Numbered from the stretch's first letter, positions 26,576 through 34,019 are shown. The stretch is 36,749 nucleotides of DNA from Bacteroidales bacterium (GCA_024685285.1 JAIKVZ010000049.1:1-36749); one strand, 5' to 3'. Notes: generated by a model not told the origin, from the sequence alone. Translations and numbers: made by a program.

Positions 26576-26696
26576 CTAAATATATTGCACCCGTGAAATA
26601 ACCATTTTTGGTGATTTGTAAAAAATAATCGTCAGCGGCACAATAATTCTGCTTTTTTGGCGTTATTTGTTAAATCATTCGACTATCGTCAAGAAT

Positions 26697-27632
26697 ATGA
26701 AACGACAGATAACAACCATCCTTGCAGCGCTGCTGCTCGTTTTTGGCGGCCAGACCGCCCTTGCCCAGGGCAAAAAAGGCAAGAAAGAGACTTCGCCCTA
26801 CGTTGAAGGCCGCCAGAAGGTGCGCCAAACCGACTACGACACCATCTGGAAATTCACCAACTTTGCAGCAAAAGGCGTGCATATCTACTTTACGCCGTTT
26901 GACTATACCGCCACCTCATACATCGTGTCGCAGAAGCGGCCCGACTGGGATGTGATGCAGCCAGCCATCAACTACCTCAGCAGGGTGTCACGTGCACCGA
27001 TGCTCATGTGCGCCGTCTACGCCATCAACCCCGACGTTACCGACCCCACCGAGCGTGAGACCCTTGCCGCCGAGGCTCGTGGCGAGGCAATCCAGGCTAT
27101 AAACGCTTTCGACGAGTGGAAGACGAAGCAGGAGATGCACAACAAGGTGAAATACCAGATTGCCGAGGTCGACTACCGCTACTGGCGCGGCGCAGCCTAC
27201 CATAGCGACCCCAAACCCGAAGACCCGATTATCCACGTCGGTATGCTGCTATATTTCGGCACCAAGAAAGTCAACCTATTCCCCGACCCCTCGGCCGGAG
27301 CCAAAGAGTTCAAAGACATCAAGTTCTTCCCCAACGACGCCACAATAGCCGACTCATGGTATTCGCACCTCGACTCCATTGCCGTCTACCTCAAAGCCAA
27401 TGAACGCCGCGACGTGCTCATAGCAGGCTACGCCGACAACTCGGGCACCGAGGCCTACAACCTCGGCCTCTCGCGCCAGCGTGCCGTCGAGGTCAAGAAA
27501 GCACTCCTCTCGCGCGGAGTTGACGAGGTGCGCATCGAGGTGCAGGCACGCGGCTCCGAAGACCCCATTGGCGACAACGCCACCTACGAGGGCCGCATTG
27601 CCAACAACCGCGTGGCAATCAAAATACAGTAA
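26697..27632 (+). CDS. OmpA family outer-membrane protein
   Basis: The 311-residue product has a signal peptide (MKRQITTILAALLLVFGGQT, then ALAQ), a basic linker GKKGKK, and a middle region of unknown fold (about 45-200). The C-terminal OmpA-like peptidoglycan-binding domain carries IAGYADNSGTEAYNLGLSRQRAVEVKKALLSRGV. It should anchor the outer membrane to the cell wall from the periplasm. The ATG at 26697 is chosen because it starts the signal peptide directly; an in-frame ATG at 26667 would put ten extra residues ahead of it. The next gene follows 20 bases downstream. Confidence 0.88.
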   Translation: MKRQITTILAALLLVFGGQTALAQGKKGKKETSPYVEGRQKVRQTDYDTIWKFTNFAAKGVHIYFTPFDYTATSYIVSQKRPDWDVMQPAINYLSRVSRAPMLMCAVYAINPDVTDPTERETLAAEARGEAIQAINAFDEWKTKQEMHNKVKYQIAEVDYRYWRGAAYHSDPKPEDPIIHVGMLLYFGTKKVNLFPDPSAGAKEFKDIKFFPNDATIADSWYSHLDSIAVYLKANERRDVLIAGYADNSGTEAYNLGLSRQRAVEVKKALLSRGVDEVRIEVQARGSEDPIGDNATYEGRIANNRVAIKIQ

Positions 27633-27652
27633 CAACCCCGTCAAGGCTCGTG

Positions 27653-28552
27653 ATGGTCGACAACAAGCCCGAATACAGAGCCTTGTGCCAAGCCAAGGGC
27701 TCGGCAATACCCCTTTTCCAGCAAGCCTGGTGGTGGGATGCCGCAACCGTAGGCAAACGCTGGGAAGTGCTGCTGCACCGCTCAGGTGGCCAGGTGGTGG
27801 CAGCGTTGCCCTATCAGGTAGGGTCTAAATTGGGGTTGCGCTACTCCATGCAGCCGCTGCTCACCCTCTTCGGCGGGCCATGGGTCGACCAAGCCAGCGG
27901 CAGCCCCGAAACAGAAACTCTGCACAGCCTAATTGACCAGCTACACCGCCGGCATCTGCTCTTCTTCAGCCAGAACCTCGAACCCGGAAGTATCGCCGCA
28001 ACTGCATTCGCAGCACAGGGCTACAAAGTTCGCGAGCGTTGCACATACCGTATCGACGACATCGGCAACCCCGACGACGTCTTCGCCCGTTTCCACCCGT
28101 CGCAACGCCAACGGCCCATCCGCAGCGCCGAGAGCCAATTGACTGTAGGCACCGGCATGACCGCCGCAGAGATGGCGCAGTTCCACGCCGAAACGCTCAC
28201 CGCGCGCGGTCGACGCGACCTGCTGCCACCAGCCTTGATAGAGAGCGTGGTGCAGGCAGCCCTCGACCATAGTCAAGGCCTTCTGCTCGATGCCACCGAC
28301 CGCGACGGCCGGCGCATGGGAGCGCTTTTTGTGGCCTTCGACGACAGTGTTGCCTACGCACTGCTGCTGCCGCGCCGCCCCGATGCCCCGAGCGGAACCA
28401 TACCGTTGCTCGTGTGGCACGCCATCCGCACCCTCAGCGGACACTGCCGCGCCTTCGATTTCGACGGGGGCAACCAACCCAACCTCGGCCACTACTACAG
28501 CCTTTTTGGCAGCCGACGCGTATCGATGGCCTGCGTTTACCGATATTGCTGA
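27653..28552 (+). CDS. FemAB/BioF2-like GNAT acyltransferase
   Basis: The 299-residue soluble protein resembles the Bacteroidota GNAT proteins related to FemAB peptidyltransferases. It has an N-terminal IPLFQQAWWWDAA motif, a conserved FHPSQRQRPIRSAES region (about 150), and a C-terminal FDFDGGNQPNLGHYYSLFGSRR motif like the FemAB substrate/acyl-donor loop. The substrate is not known. GTG at 27650 immediately precedes the ATG used here. It follows the OmpA-like gene by 20 bases, so the two are probably cotranscribed. A cell-wall role is plausible but not shown. Confidence 0.7.
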   Translation: MVDNKPEYRALCQAKGSAIPLFQQAWWWDAATVGKRWEVLLHRSGGQVVAALPYQVGSKLGLRYSMQPLLTLFGGPWVDQASGSPETETLHSLIDQLHRRHLLFFSQNLEPGSIAATAFAAQGYKVRERCTYRIDDIGNPDDVFARFHPSQRQRPIRSAESQLTVGTGMTAAEMAQFHAETLTARGRRDLLPPALIESVVQAALDHSQGLLLDATDRDGRRMGALFVAFDDSVAYALLLPRRPDAPSGTIPLLVWHAIRTLSGHCRAFDFDGGNQPNLGHYYSLFGSRRVSMACVYRYC

Positions 28553-28606
28553 AAATCAAGTATTTGAGTAAAGTACTATAACCCGTTGAGAACCAGCCTT
28601 TTAAAT

Positions 28607-28651
28607 AGGTTAGGTTCGGGTTAAGGTCGGGTCAACATCGGGTCACCCTCG
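28607..28651 (+). repeat. Interspersed 11-bp-period repeat, copy C
   Basis: Consecutive 11-base units are AGGTTAGGTTC (28607-28617), GGGTTAAGGTC (28618-28628), GGGTCAACATC (28629-28639) and GGGTCACCCTC (28640-28650), followed by GGGC. The 12-mer GTTGANAACCAG lies just upstream at 28585-28596. The 353-base gap 28553-28905 otherwise holds a terminator and an HTH-gene remnant. Confidence 0.85.
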
Positions 28652-28802
28652 GGCATGTGCGCCCCGCCTCCGACCAAATCCCGACCACACCCCGTGTGCA
28701 CCATCTCCAATCCCATCATAATCAGTGAGTTTGGTGAAACGTCTATCATGATTTAACTCCTACAGAATAACGCAAGCGACAGTAATTTATCTTGTTTTTG
28801 GG

Positions 28803-28833
28803 AAACAAAAGCACCCCCATCGCTGGAGGTGCT
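28803..28833 (-). terminator. Terminator of the flavodoxin-radical SAM-MBL gene run
   Basis: AGCACC (28810-28815) pairs with GGTGCT (28828-28833). An inner CCA/TGG stem lies across one mismatch with loop TCGC. On the minus strand the stem is followed by TTTTGTTT. It lies 72 bases after the flavodoxin stop. Confidence 0.7.
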
Positions 28834-28856
28834 CGTTTACGCTTATATTTGTGCTA

Positions 28857-28905
28857 TTACTTTGCCGGTGCCCACTTGCAGCGGACAACGACACGATGGA
28901 ACTGA
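28857..28905 (-). pseudogene. Remnant of the small HTH protein gene (C-terminal tail)
   Basis: Directly after the flavodoxin stop the minus strand encodes VRCKWAPAK and a stop. This is the C-terminal tail of the 59-residue HTH protein at 31643-31822 (VRCKWAPAN). At DNA level 28864-28886 matches 31650-31672 at 22 of 23 bases. Weaker similarity extends a further 20 bases or so with one base missing, so the frame is broken. No start is present. Confidence 0.6.
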
Positions 28906-29319
28906 CTATTTGCTGATTACTGATTTGACAAAGGCTTTGAAGTTCTCGATGTCGGTAGCATCGGGATGACCGGCTTTGACGGGGCCCATTGCACCGGGGC
29001 AGGTGAACTCCTGCTCGCTGACCTTGATGCCGCGAGCCTTGAGGGCTTTGCGCATCTGCGGTACGGGCGACTTGATAATGGCGCACGAGCCGAAGCAGGC
29101 CACGCACTTCACTTTGTCGGGGGTGAGGGTATTGATGAAACGAACCACACTGGCGTCCACCTTTCCCAGCATTACGCCGGCACCGAGGAAGAGCACGTCG
29201 ACTGGCTCGGCAAGAGACTCTGCTACAGTTTTGGGTTCCGCTCCCACGATGTCCTTAACGGCCTCCACCATCTGCTTGGTGTGGCCAAATTTGCTATAAT
29301 AACGGATTGCTGTTGTCAT
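28906..29319 (-). CDS. Flavodoxin-like protein
   Basis: The 137-residue protein has an FMN-phosphate-loop-like YYSKFGHTKQM (about residues 7-17), a second core strand VDVLFLGAGVMLGK, and CVACFGSCAI in place of the usual third FMN loop. This suggests a flavodoxin-domain electron carrier or quinone-reductase-like protein. It starts 5 bases after the stop of the radical SAM gene, so it could supply electrons to that enzyme; this is inferred from position only. Confidence 0.82.
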   Translation of the reverse strand: MTTAIRYYSKFGHTKQMVEAVKDIVGAEPKTVAESLAEPVDVLFLGAGVMLGKVDASVVRFINTLTPDKVKCVACFGSCAIIKSPVPQMRKALKARGIKVSEQEFTCPGAMGPVKAGHPDATDIENFKAFVKSVISK

Positions 29320-29324
29320 GTCGT

Positions 29325-30413
29325 TTACTGTTTGTTTTGTAATAATGCTTCCACTTCATCGCGGTGCTCGTAGAGGGTGCAGCCGCCGGTATGTTCCCAA
29401 CCCAGGGCGCGCGCATCGCGAAGTCGGCGGAACAGGGGCGAATGCAAGGCGCCCCGAAGGCCCAACTCTTTCACGTTGCTGTCGCTGTAGGGCGAGAAGG
29501 GACAGGGTTCAGCGGCACCGTCGGGGCCAATGTGGAAGAATCCGCGACCGGCGGCCTCGCAGCCGTCGACGGCTTTCTCGTCGCCGGGGAAACTGAGAAA
29601 AATCATCTCCTTGTACTGCTCGCGCCGCTGCTCCACTATCTGCTCCATCTCGGCCACATGCTCGTCGCGGAAGGCCAGATGGCGAGTGCTCTCGTCGAAA
29701 GGTACATATTCCACATAGAACACCAGCCGACAACCCAGCTCGGCAAGATGAGTGAGGAAGGTCTCTGAAGTCACATCGCGGTAGTTTTCGGTTGTGACGG
29801 TAATACTGGTGCCAAAGAATAGCTTCTCATTGTGCAGCATCTCCATCGAGAGCAACGCCCGCTGGAAGACACCGTTGCCACGCCGCTCGTCGGTGGCCGC
29901 CATCTCGCCTTCGAGGCTGATGACGGGGATGAGATTGAGGTTGCGCTTGAAGAACTCCGTGTACACCGAGCCAATCATCGTGCCGTTGGTAAAGACGGGG
30001 AAGATAATGTCGTCCGTGGCGGCAGCAGCCTCCAGGATGGCACGTTGCGTCAACGGTTCGCCGCCCGCCAGCAGGCAGAAACTGATGCCCAACTCGGCGG
30101 CTTCGCGGAAGATGGTCCCCCATTGTTCGGGAGTTAGCGTCTCTTTCGTGGGAGTGTCACCAGCGATACCATTCTTGCGGGCATAGCACCCTTTGCATTG
30201 CAGGTTGCAGGTGGTAGCAATGCTGGCAATGAGAAACGGTGGCACAGCGACACCCTCTTTCTCCAGGTATGTCTTGCGCCGCCGTTCGGCCTTGCTTACA
30301 CTACGTTGCATCTTGGCCACGAAACGAGCCTCACGCGGGTTGCCCAGCACATTGAGATAGGCCGTAGCCATCATTTCGCGGATACCCTCCGCCATGTAAG
30401 CACCTAGGTCCAT
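29325..30413 (-). CDS. Radical SAM protein with SPASM-like C-terminal cysteines
   Basis: The 362-residue protein carries the radical SAM cluster motif CNLQCKGC (Cys69, Cys73, Cys76), the GGEP motif (LLAGGEPLTQ) and FTNGTMI. Extra cysteines toward the C-terminus (DGCEAAGRGFFHIGPDGAAEPCPFSPY...GGCTLYEH) resemble an auxiliary-cluster (SPASM or twitch) region. Members of this group modify peptides or act in cofactor assembly, but no precursor peptide was found nearby. It lies between the MBL-rubredoxin gene (12-base gap) and flavodoxin (5-base gap) on the same strand. The exact reaction is unknown. Confidence 0.85.
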   Translation of the reverse strand: MDLGAYMAEGIREMMATAYLNVLGNPREARFVAKMQRSVSKAERRRKTYLEKEGVAVPPFLIASIATTCNLQCKGCYARKNGIAGDTPTKETLTPEQWGTIFREAAELGISFCLLAGGEPLTQRAILEAAAATDDIIFPVFTNGTMIGSVYTEFFKRNLNLIPVISLEGEMAATDERRGNGVFQRALLSMEMLHNEKLFFGTSITVTTENYRDVTSETFLTHLAELGCRLVFYVEYVPFDESTRHLAFRDEHVAEMEQIVEQRREQYKEMIFLSFPGDEKAVDGCEAAGRGFFHIGPDGAAEPCPFSPYSDSNVKELGLRGALHSPLFRRLRDARALGWEHTGGCTLYEHRDEVEALLQNKQ

Positions 30414-30425
30414 AACAATATATGA

Positions 30426-31367
30426 TTATGCTTTATTGAATTTCTCCTTCGGCTGCTTGCAACGGGGACAACGCCAGTCAGCTGGAAGGTCTTCGAATGC
30501 CACGCCGTCGTGTTCGGCGGGATCATAGACATAGCCGCAGATGGAGCAGACATACTTGCCAGAGGCTTGCTGCTTGGAGAAATCCACTTCGGCCAAAATG
30601 GTCGGTACGGGATGGTTGAGGTCCATCACTCGCTTGGCCTCCAGATTTTCATAACCCTGCGGCGTGTGGGTGCCGCAATAGACGGTGGGATGGTTGCGTA
30701 CGAACTCGCGGATGCGGTTCTGCGTCTCGCGGGCAGCTGGAAGGTCATCGAATGCTACCGACAATTTATCCTCGTAAAGTGCCTCGTCCACGTAGGTGAT
30801 GTCGCCGTGAAGCATGTAGAACAGTCCGTCCATCTCTACCACAATGATGCTATTGCCCTTGGTGTGGCCCTTGGCTTTGATGAGGTAGATGCCGTCCTGT
30901 ATCTTCTGACTCTCTGGGAAGTTGTAGTAGGCACCGTCGGTATAGCTGACGGGTACGAGGTTTGTGAGTCCCTGCAACTCGGCGGCATCCATCTCCTCCT
31001 GGTTCACATAGACCTTCGCGTTGGGGAAACTTTTCAGTTCACCGCTGTGGTCGGAATGACGGTGGGTGAGCAAAATCTTGGTCACCTGCTCGGGCTTGTA
31101 TCCGAGGGCCTTGAAGGCTTCCATATAACTGCAGATGTCCTTGCCGGTGAAGATGGGAGAGTTCTCGTCGGGTACCTCTTCGGGAGTCCCGGCAGGGATG
31201 CCAGTGTCCACCAGAATCACCTCGCTGCCAGTGTCAATCAGATAGTTCTGGAGACTGCCGCGATAGCGGATGTTCTTGTCGAACTTGTCCATTCCCTCCT
31301 CGCCTCCGAAGACAAAGGGCTGGGTATAGAATCCATCTTTACGGAATTTTACTGCTTTAATTTCCAT
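30426..31367 (-). CDS. Metallo-beta-lactamase fold hydrolase fused to C-terminal rubredoxin
   Basis: Residues 1 to about 260 form an MBL domain with HxHxDH in [10 protein letters not shown] (His102, His104, Asp106, His107), GHTKG (His167), HGDI (Asp188) and GTHTP (His233). Residues about 270 to the end form a rubredoxin: [12 protein letters not shown] (Cys273, Cys276) and [13 protein letters not shown] (Cys299, Cys302). MBL proteins combined with redox domains recall flavodiiron proteins, but this one has a mononuclear or dinuclear MBL hydrolase site and no flavodoxin domain. A separate flavodoxin is encoded two genes downstream. A role in peroxide, oxygen or thiol detoxification is inferred. 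Confidence 0.88.
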   Translation of the reverse strand: MEIKAVKFRKDGFYTQPFVFGGEEGMDKFDKNIRYRGSLQNYLIDTGSEVILVDTGIPAGTPEEVPDENSPIFTGKDICSYMEAFKALGYKPEQVTKILLTHRHSDHSGELKSFPNAKVYVNQEEMDAAELQGLTNLVPVSYTDGAYYNFPESQKIQDGIYLIKAKGHTKGNSIIVVEMDGLFYMLHGDITYVDEALYEDKLSVAFDDLPAARETQNRIREFVRNHPTVYCGTHTPQGYENLEAKRVMDLNHPVPTILAEVDFSKQQASGKYVCSICGYVYDPAEHDGVAFEDLPADWRCPRCKQPKEKFNKA

Positions 31368-31377
31368 ATTTCTTAAT

Positions 31378-31539
31378 TTATTCTTCTACTGGCACAAATT
31401 TCTCTTTCTTGCGCTTGCAGCGGGGGCAGCACCATGTGTCGGGCAGTTCCTCAAAGGGAGTGCTGGAAGGGATGTTCTGCTTGGGGTCGCCCTTTTCGGG
31501 GTCGTAGGTGTATTTGCAGGGACATTTGTATTATGCCAT
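31378..31539 (-). pseudogene. Rubredoxin gene broken by an early stop
   Basis: The minus strand encodes [19 protein letters not shown], then [23 protein letters not shown] and a stop, which is clearly a rubredoxin. The ATG at 31539 gives only Met-Ala before TAA (31531-31533), directly ahead of YKCPC. A single base change (AAA to TAA) would explain it. The first metal motif is also abnormal, CPC rather than CxxC. No other start is evident. It lies 10 bases upstream of the MBL-rubredoxin gene. Confidence 0.75.
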
Positions 31540-31612
31540 AACAGATTTCATATTAGTGATAAAAAGGAGAGAGTCCGCACCATCCCCATGAGTAAAGATT
31601 ATCTGCCTCGTC

Positions 31613-31630
31613 GGACAATAGTGATTGTCC
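31613..31630. other. Small perfect hairpin between HTH gene and rubredoxin remnant
   Basis: GGACAAT (31613-31619) and ATTGTCC (31624-31630) flank a 4-base loop, 12 bases after the HTH gene stop. No T-run follows on the minus strand. Confidence 0.4.
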
Positions 31631-31642
31631 TGTGGAAGCCAA

Positions 31643-31822
31643 TCAGTTGGCCGGTGCCCATTTGCAGCGGACGGGAGAGACGATGGCGCCCTCCTTCTTC
31701 AGTTCGGCAAAGGCCTTGTCGACCTCCTTGCGGTCGATGCCTGTGATTTCTGCAATCTTGCCAGCGTTGACGGGTTGTCCGAACTCGCGCATGGCTTTCA
31801 AAACTTGTTCTTTTGCTTCCAT
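31643..31822 (-). CDS. 59-residue winged-helix-like HTH protein
   Basis: The short protein MEAKEQVLKAMREFGQPVNA continues with GKIAEITGIDRKEVDKAF and AELKKEGAIVSPVRCKWAPAN. The pattern of helix, turn, recognition helix (GIDRKEVDKAFAELKKEG) and a short beta tail is that of a minimal winged helix. It may bind DNA or act as a small regulator of the surrounding redox genes. It begins 27 bases after the stop of the lipoprotein peroxidase gene. A fragment of a second copy lies beyond the flavodoxin gene at 28857-28905. Confidence 0.72.
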   Translation of the reverse strand: MEAKEQVLKAMREFGQPVNAGKIAEITGIDRKEVDKAFAELKKEGAIVSPVRCKWAPAN

Positions 31823-31849
31823 TTTATTCAGTTTTAGATTGTTATTGTT

Positions 31850-32476
31850 TTACTTCAGCATTGCCTCAATGTCAGCCTCCATTTCCTCAGGTTTCGTTAC
31901 AGGGGGGAAGCGCTTGATGGTGCTGCCGTCTTTCGAGATGAGGAACTTGGTGAAGTTCCAGCGGATTTCGCCTTCCTTGCGGCCTTCCGACTTGCTCAGG
32001 CTGTCGACGAGCTTCATCGTGGCCTTGTCGGCAAAGCCGTGTACTTCCTCGTCAGGCACCTGGTTGCAGAGGTAGGTGAAGATGGGATGGGCGTTCTCGC
32101 CAAACACGTCAACCTTCTTCATCAGCGGGAAGGTGACGCCGTGGTTCAAGCGGCAGAACTCGGCAATCTCCTCGTCGGTACCGGGCTCCTGGTGCTTAAA
32201 CTGGTCGCAGGGGAAGCCGAGGATGACGAAACCTTGGTCTTGGTACTTCTTATAGAGGGCTTCCAAGCCGTCGTACTGTGGGGTGAAACCGCACTTCGAG
32301 GCGGTGTTGACAATCATGAGGACCTTGCCTTTGTATTGGGCCATGTCCACTTCCACGCCCTTGTTGTTGAGGGCCTTAAAGTCATAAATCGTAGCCATTT
32401 TTTCAGTTTTTTGAGCGCAGGCGGTCAAAAGCGCAAGCATAATGACCGCCATGCCGATGATACCTTTTTTCATCAT
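31850..32476 (-). CDS. Glutathione peroxidase family lipoprotein
   Basis: This is a second Cys-type peroxidase of 208 residues with a lipoprotein signal (MMKKGIIGMAVIMLALLTAC, lipobox LTAC, Cys20), so it should be membrane-anchored in the periplasm. The catalytic region is NTASKCGFT (Cys62), with GFPCDQF (Cys90), the conserved Gln in HQEP and WNFTKFL. After the signal the sequence restarts with MATIYDFKAL, the same N-terminus as the cytosolic paralogue at 3342-3884, as if an export signal had been joined to a cytosolic gene. Its ATG overlaps the stop of the ferritin-like gene by one base (TAATG), indicating coupled translation. Confidence 0.93.
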   Translation of the reverse strand: MMKKGIIGMAVIMLALLTACAQKTEKMATIYDFKALNNKGVEVDMAQYKGKVLMIVNTASKCGFTPQYDGLEALYKKYQDQGFVILGFPCDQFKHQEPGTDEEIAEFCRLNHGVTFPLMKKVDVFGENAHPIFTYLCNQVPDEEVHGFADKATMKLVDSLSKSEGRKEGEIRWNFTKFLISKDGSTIKRFPPVTKPEEMEADIEAMLK

Positions 32477-32937
32477 TACATCATTTCGATGAGGAAGTTT
32501 TCATAGCCGAGCTTGTCGATGTAGTTGAGATATTGTCTCTCCCAATCCATGTGCTCTTTCTCGCCATCAATCCACTTCTGAATCAGTTTCTGAGTAATAT
32601 AGTCGTCGTCAAATGCGGCAGCCAACTTGCTCATTTCTTCAACAGCATTAGGTTGATAATCCGATTCAATCTGCTGTTTCGGGTCATCATAGAATGGGAA
32701 CTCAATGGTCTTCATAGCTTCCTGCAAGTCGGCGGGCTTGCAGCCGAGTTCCACCAGGCGGTTGAGCACCTCTTCGGCCTCATCCCATTCCTCTTCGGCC
32801 TCTTCTTTCCATTTGTCGGCCAATTTGTTCCAACCGTTGAAACGGTCGTAGGCCGAGAAGGCGAAATGCTGTTTGCTGTTTCCAAACCATACTGCGCCCA
32901 TGTAGGCGAATCCTTTCAATGCTTCTTCTTTTGTCAT
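32476..32937 (-). CDS. Ferritin-like protein
   Basis: The 153-residue, largely helical acidic protein looks like a ferritin-like four-helix bundle. Helix B has EEAEEEWDEAEEVLNRLVELG and the last helix has KWIDGEKEHMDWERQYLNYI. The last helix has a full ExxH (Glu126, His129), but the helix B position where ExxH is expected reads EEWD (Asp52), so the diiron site looks incomplete. It may store or sequester iron in the peroxide response together with the following peroxidase. It is first in its run and preceded by a strong promoter. Confidence 0.65.
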   Translation of the reverse strand: MTKEEALKGFAYMGAVWFGNSKQHFAFSAYDRFNGWNKLADKWKEEAEEEWDEAEEVLNRLVELGCKPADLQEAMKTIEFPFYDDPKQQIESDYQPNAVEEMSKLAAAFDDDYITQKLIQKWIDGEKEHMDWERQYLNYIDKLGYENFLIEMM

Positions 32938-32991
32938 GATGATACGTTTTTTGTTGGGTTCAAATATTTATATTCTTTTAATAATGTTAAA

Positions 32992-33018
32992 GTTACAACT
33001 ATTTTGCATAACTGTAAC
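32992..33018. promoter_or_regulatory. Inverted repeat near the start of the ferritin-peroxidase transcript
   Basis: GTTACA (32992-32997) and TGTAAC (33013-33018) are separated by 15 bases. The right arm ends 7 bases downstream of the -7 element on the minus strand, so the repeat overlaps the expected transcription start and early leader. It could be an operator or a leader hairpin. Confidence 0.4.
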
Positions 33019-33025
33019 CATGATG

Positions 33026-33055
33026 CAAAGATAGTACTTTTTTTGAAACGGCAAA
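33026..33055 (-). promoter_or_regulatory. Promoter for the ferritin-peroxidase-HTH genes
   Basis: On the minus strand TTTG (33052-33055), 18 bases, then TATCTTTG (33026-33033): both elements match the Bacteroidota consensus exactly. The ferritin ATG is at 32937, giving a leader of about 80 bases. Confidence 0.75.
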
Positions 33056-33085
33056 AAGCCTTATTGAAAACAAAAACCGACTGAA

Positions 33086-33117
33086 ACGAAATATGTCGAA
33101 AATATTTCGTATTTTTG
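33086..33117 (+). promoter_or_regulatory. Promoter and operator-like inverted repeat for the AraC gene
   Basis: TATTTTTG (33110-33117) is an exact -7 element 20 bases before the AraC ATG. A perfect 9-bp inverted repeat, ACGAAATAT (33086-33094) and ATATTTCGT (33102-33110), with a 7-base spacer, covers the spacer between -7 and -33. This is a good place for autoregulation by the AraC protein or control by another dimeric regulator. Confidence 0.55.
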
Positions 33118-33137
33118 CAGTCTGAAAACGCTCTGCC

Positions 33138-34019
33138 ATGTACACACTAAAAGACTTTCAAAGAATAACTTACGCCATGCAGATGCCGGAACAGCGGGAC
33201 GGCAACATCTTCTGTCTGGACACCGACGGCGAGCTGACGCTGCGCACCAACATCACCCAGGGCTTTCTGTCGGCCTATTCCTTCACCATCGTGCGGGAGG
33301 GCTGGCTGACACTGCACTACAACGGGCAGGTGCTGACGCTGCAGAAGGGCGATATGTTTATCTACCTACCGGGTCTGTCTGTCACCATCATTGAGGCCTC
33401 GGCCGACTATCGCGGCATCTGCCTCATCGCCGACGAGGGCTACACGCTGGAGCTGCCTGTCGTGCGCAACGCCATCCGCACCGCCTACTTCCCGCTGCTG
33501 GAGTTCGGCAACCCGCGCCTCTCGCTCCAGCCCGACGACAGCCGCCACCTGGAGCAGCTCATGCGGCTTGCGATCCGCTACCTCTATTCCCAGCATCCGC
33601 TGCACAGCGAGAGCCTGCGCCTGCTTTACAGCCTCTTCCTTTCCGACCTCTCGGCCATCGAAGACCGCAGTGTGCCCAGACACCGCTTCTCGCCGCGCAT
33701 CGAGGAACTCTTCCTCCGCTTCATACAGATGCTGCCGCAGCACTTCATCGAGCACCGCGACATCGCCTTCTACGCCGACCGGCTCTGCATCACCACCACC
33801 TACCTCTCGCGGGTGGTGCGTCAGGTGAGCGGCCGCACCGTGGCGGATTATATCGACCAGATGCTGCTGATGGAAGCCGCCTGGCTGCTGCAGACTTCCA
33901 CCCTCACCGTCGCCCAGATCGCCGACCGCCTCCACTTCGCCGACACCACCACCTTCGCCCGCTTCTTCAAACGCCTCAAAGGCTGCACCCCCAAGGAATA
34001 CCGCCAGAGGCTACAATAA
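33138..34019 (+). CDS. AraC family transcriptional regulator
   Basis: The 293-residue protein has a cupin-like N-terminal sensing domain (about 15-110, GWLTLHYNGQVLTLQKGDMFIYLPG) and a C-terminal AraC double HTH (about 195-293: HRDIAFYADRLCITTTYLSRVVRQVSG, then LTVAQIADRLHFADTTTFARFFKRLKGCTPKEYR). It is divergent from the ferritin-peroxidase genes, with only 200 bases between, so it probably controls them; this is inferred from position. The gene is visibly richer in G+C than the ferritin and mfd genes, with heavy use of CTG and GCC, suggesting recent transfer. Confidence 0.9.
   Translation: MYTLKDFQRITYAMQMPEQRDGNIFCLDTDGELTLRTNITQGFLSAYSFTIVREGWLTLHYNGQVLTLQKGDMFIYLPGLSVTIIEASADYRGICLIADEGYTLELPVVRNAIRTAYFPLLEFGNPRLSLQPDDSRHLEQLMRLAIRYLYSQHPLHSESLRLLYSLFLSDLSAIEDRSVPRHRFSPRIEELFLRFIQMLPQHFIEHRDIAFYADRLCITTTYLSRVVRQVSGRTVADYIDQMLLMEAAWLLQTSTLTVAQIADRLHFADTTTFARFFKRLKGCTPKEYRQRLQ

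Noticed and set aside
29325..30413. RiPP biosynthesis cluster centred on the radical SAM protein
   Set aside because: No short precursor-like gene, peptidase or exporter lies beside it. The neighbours are redox proteins.
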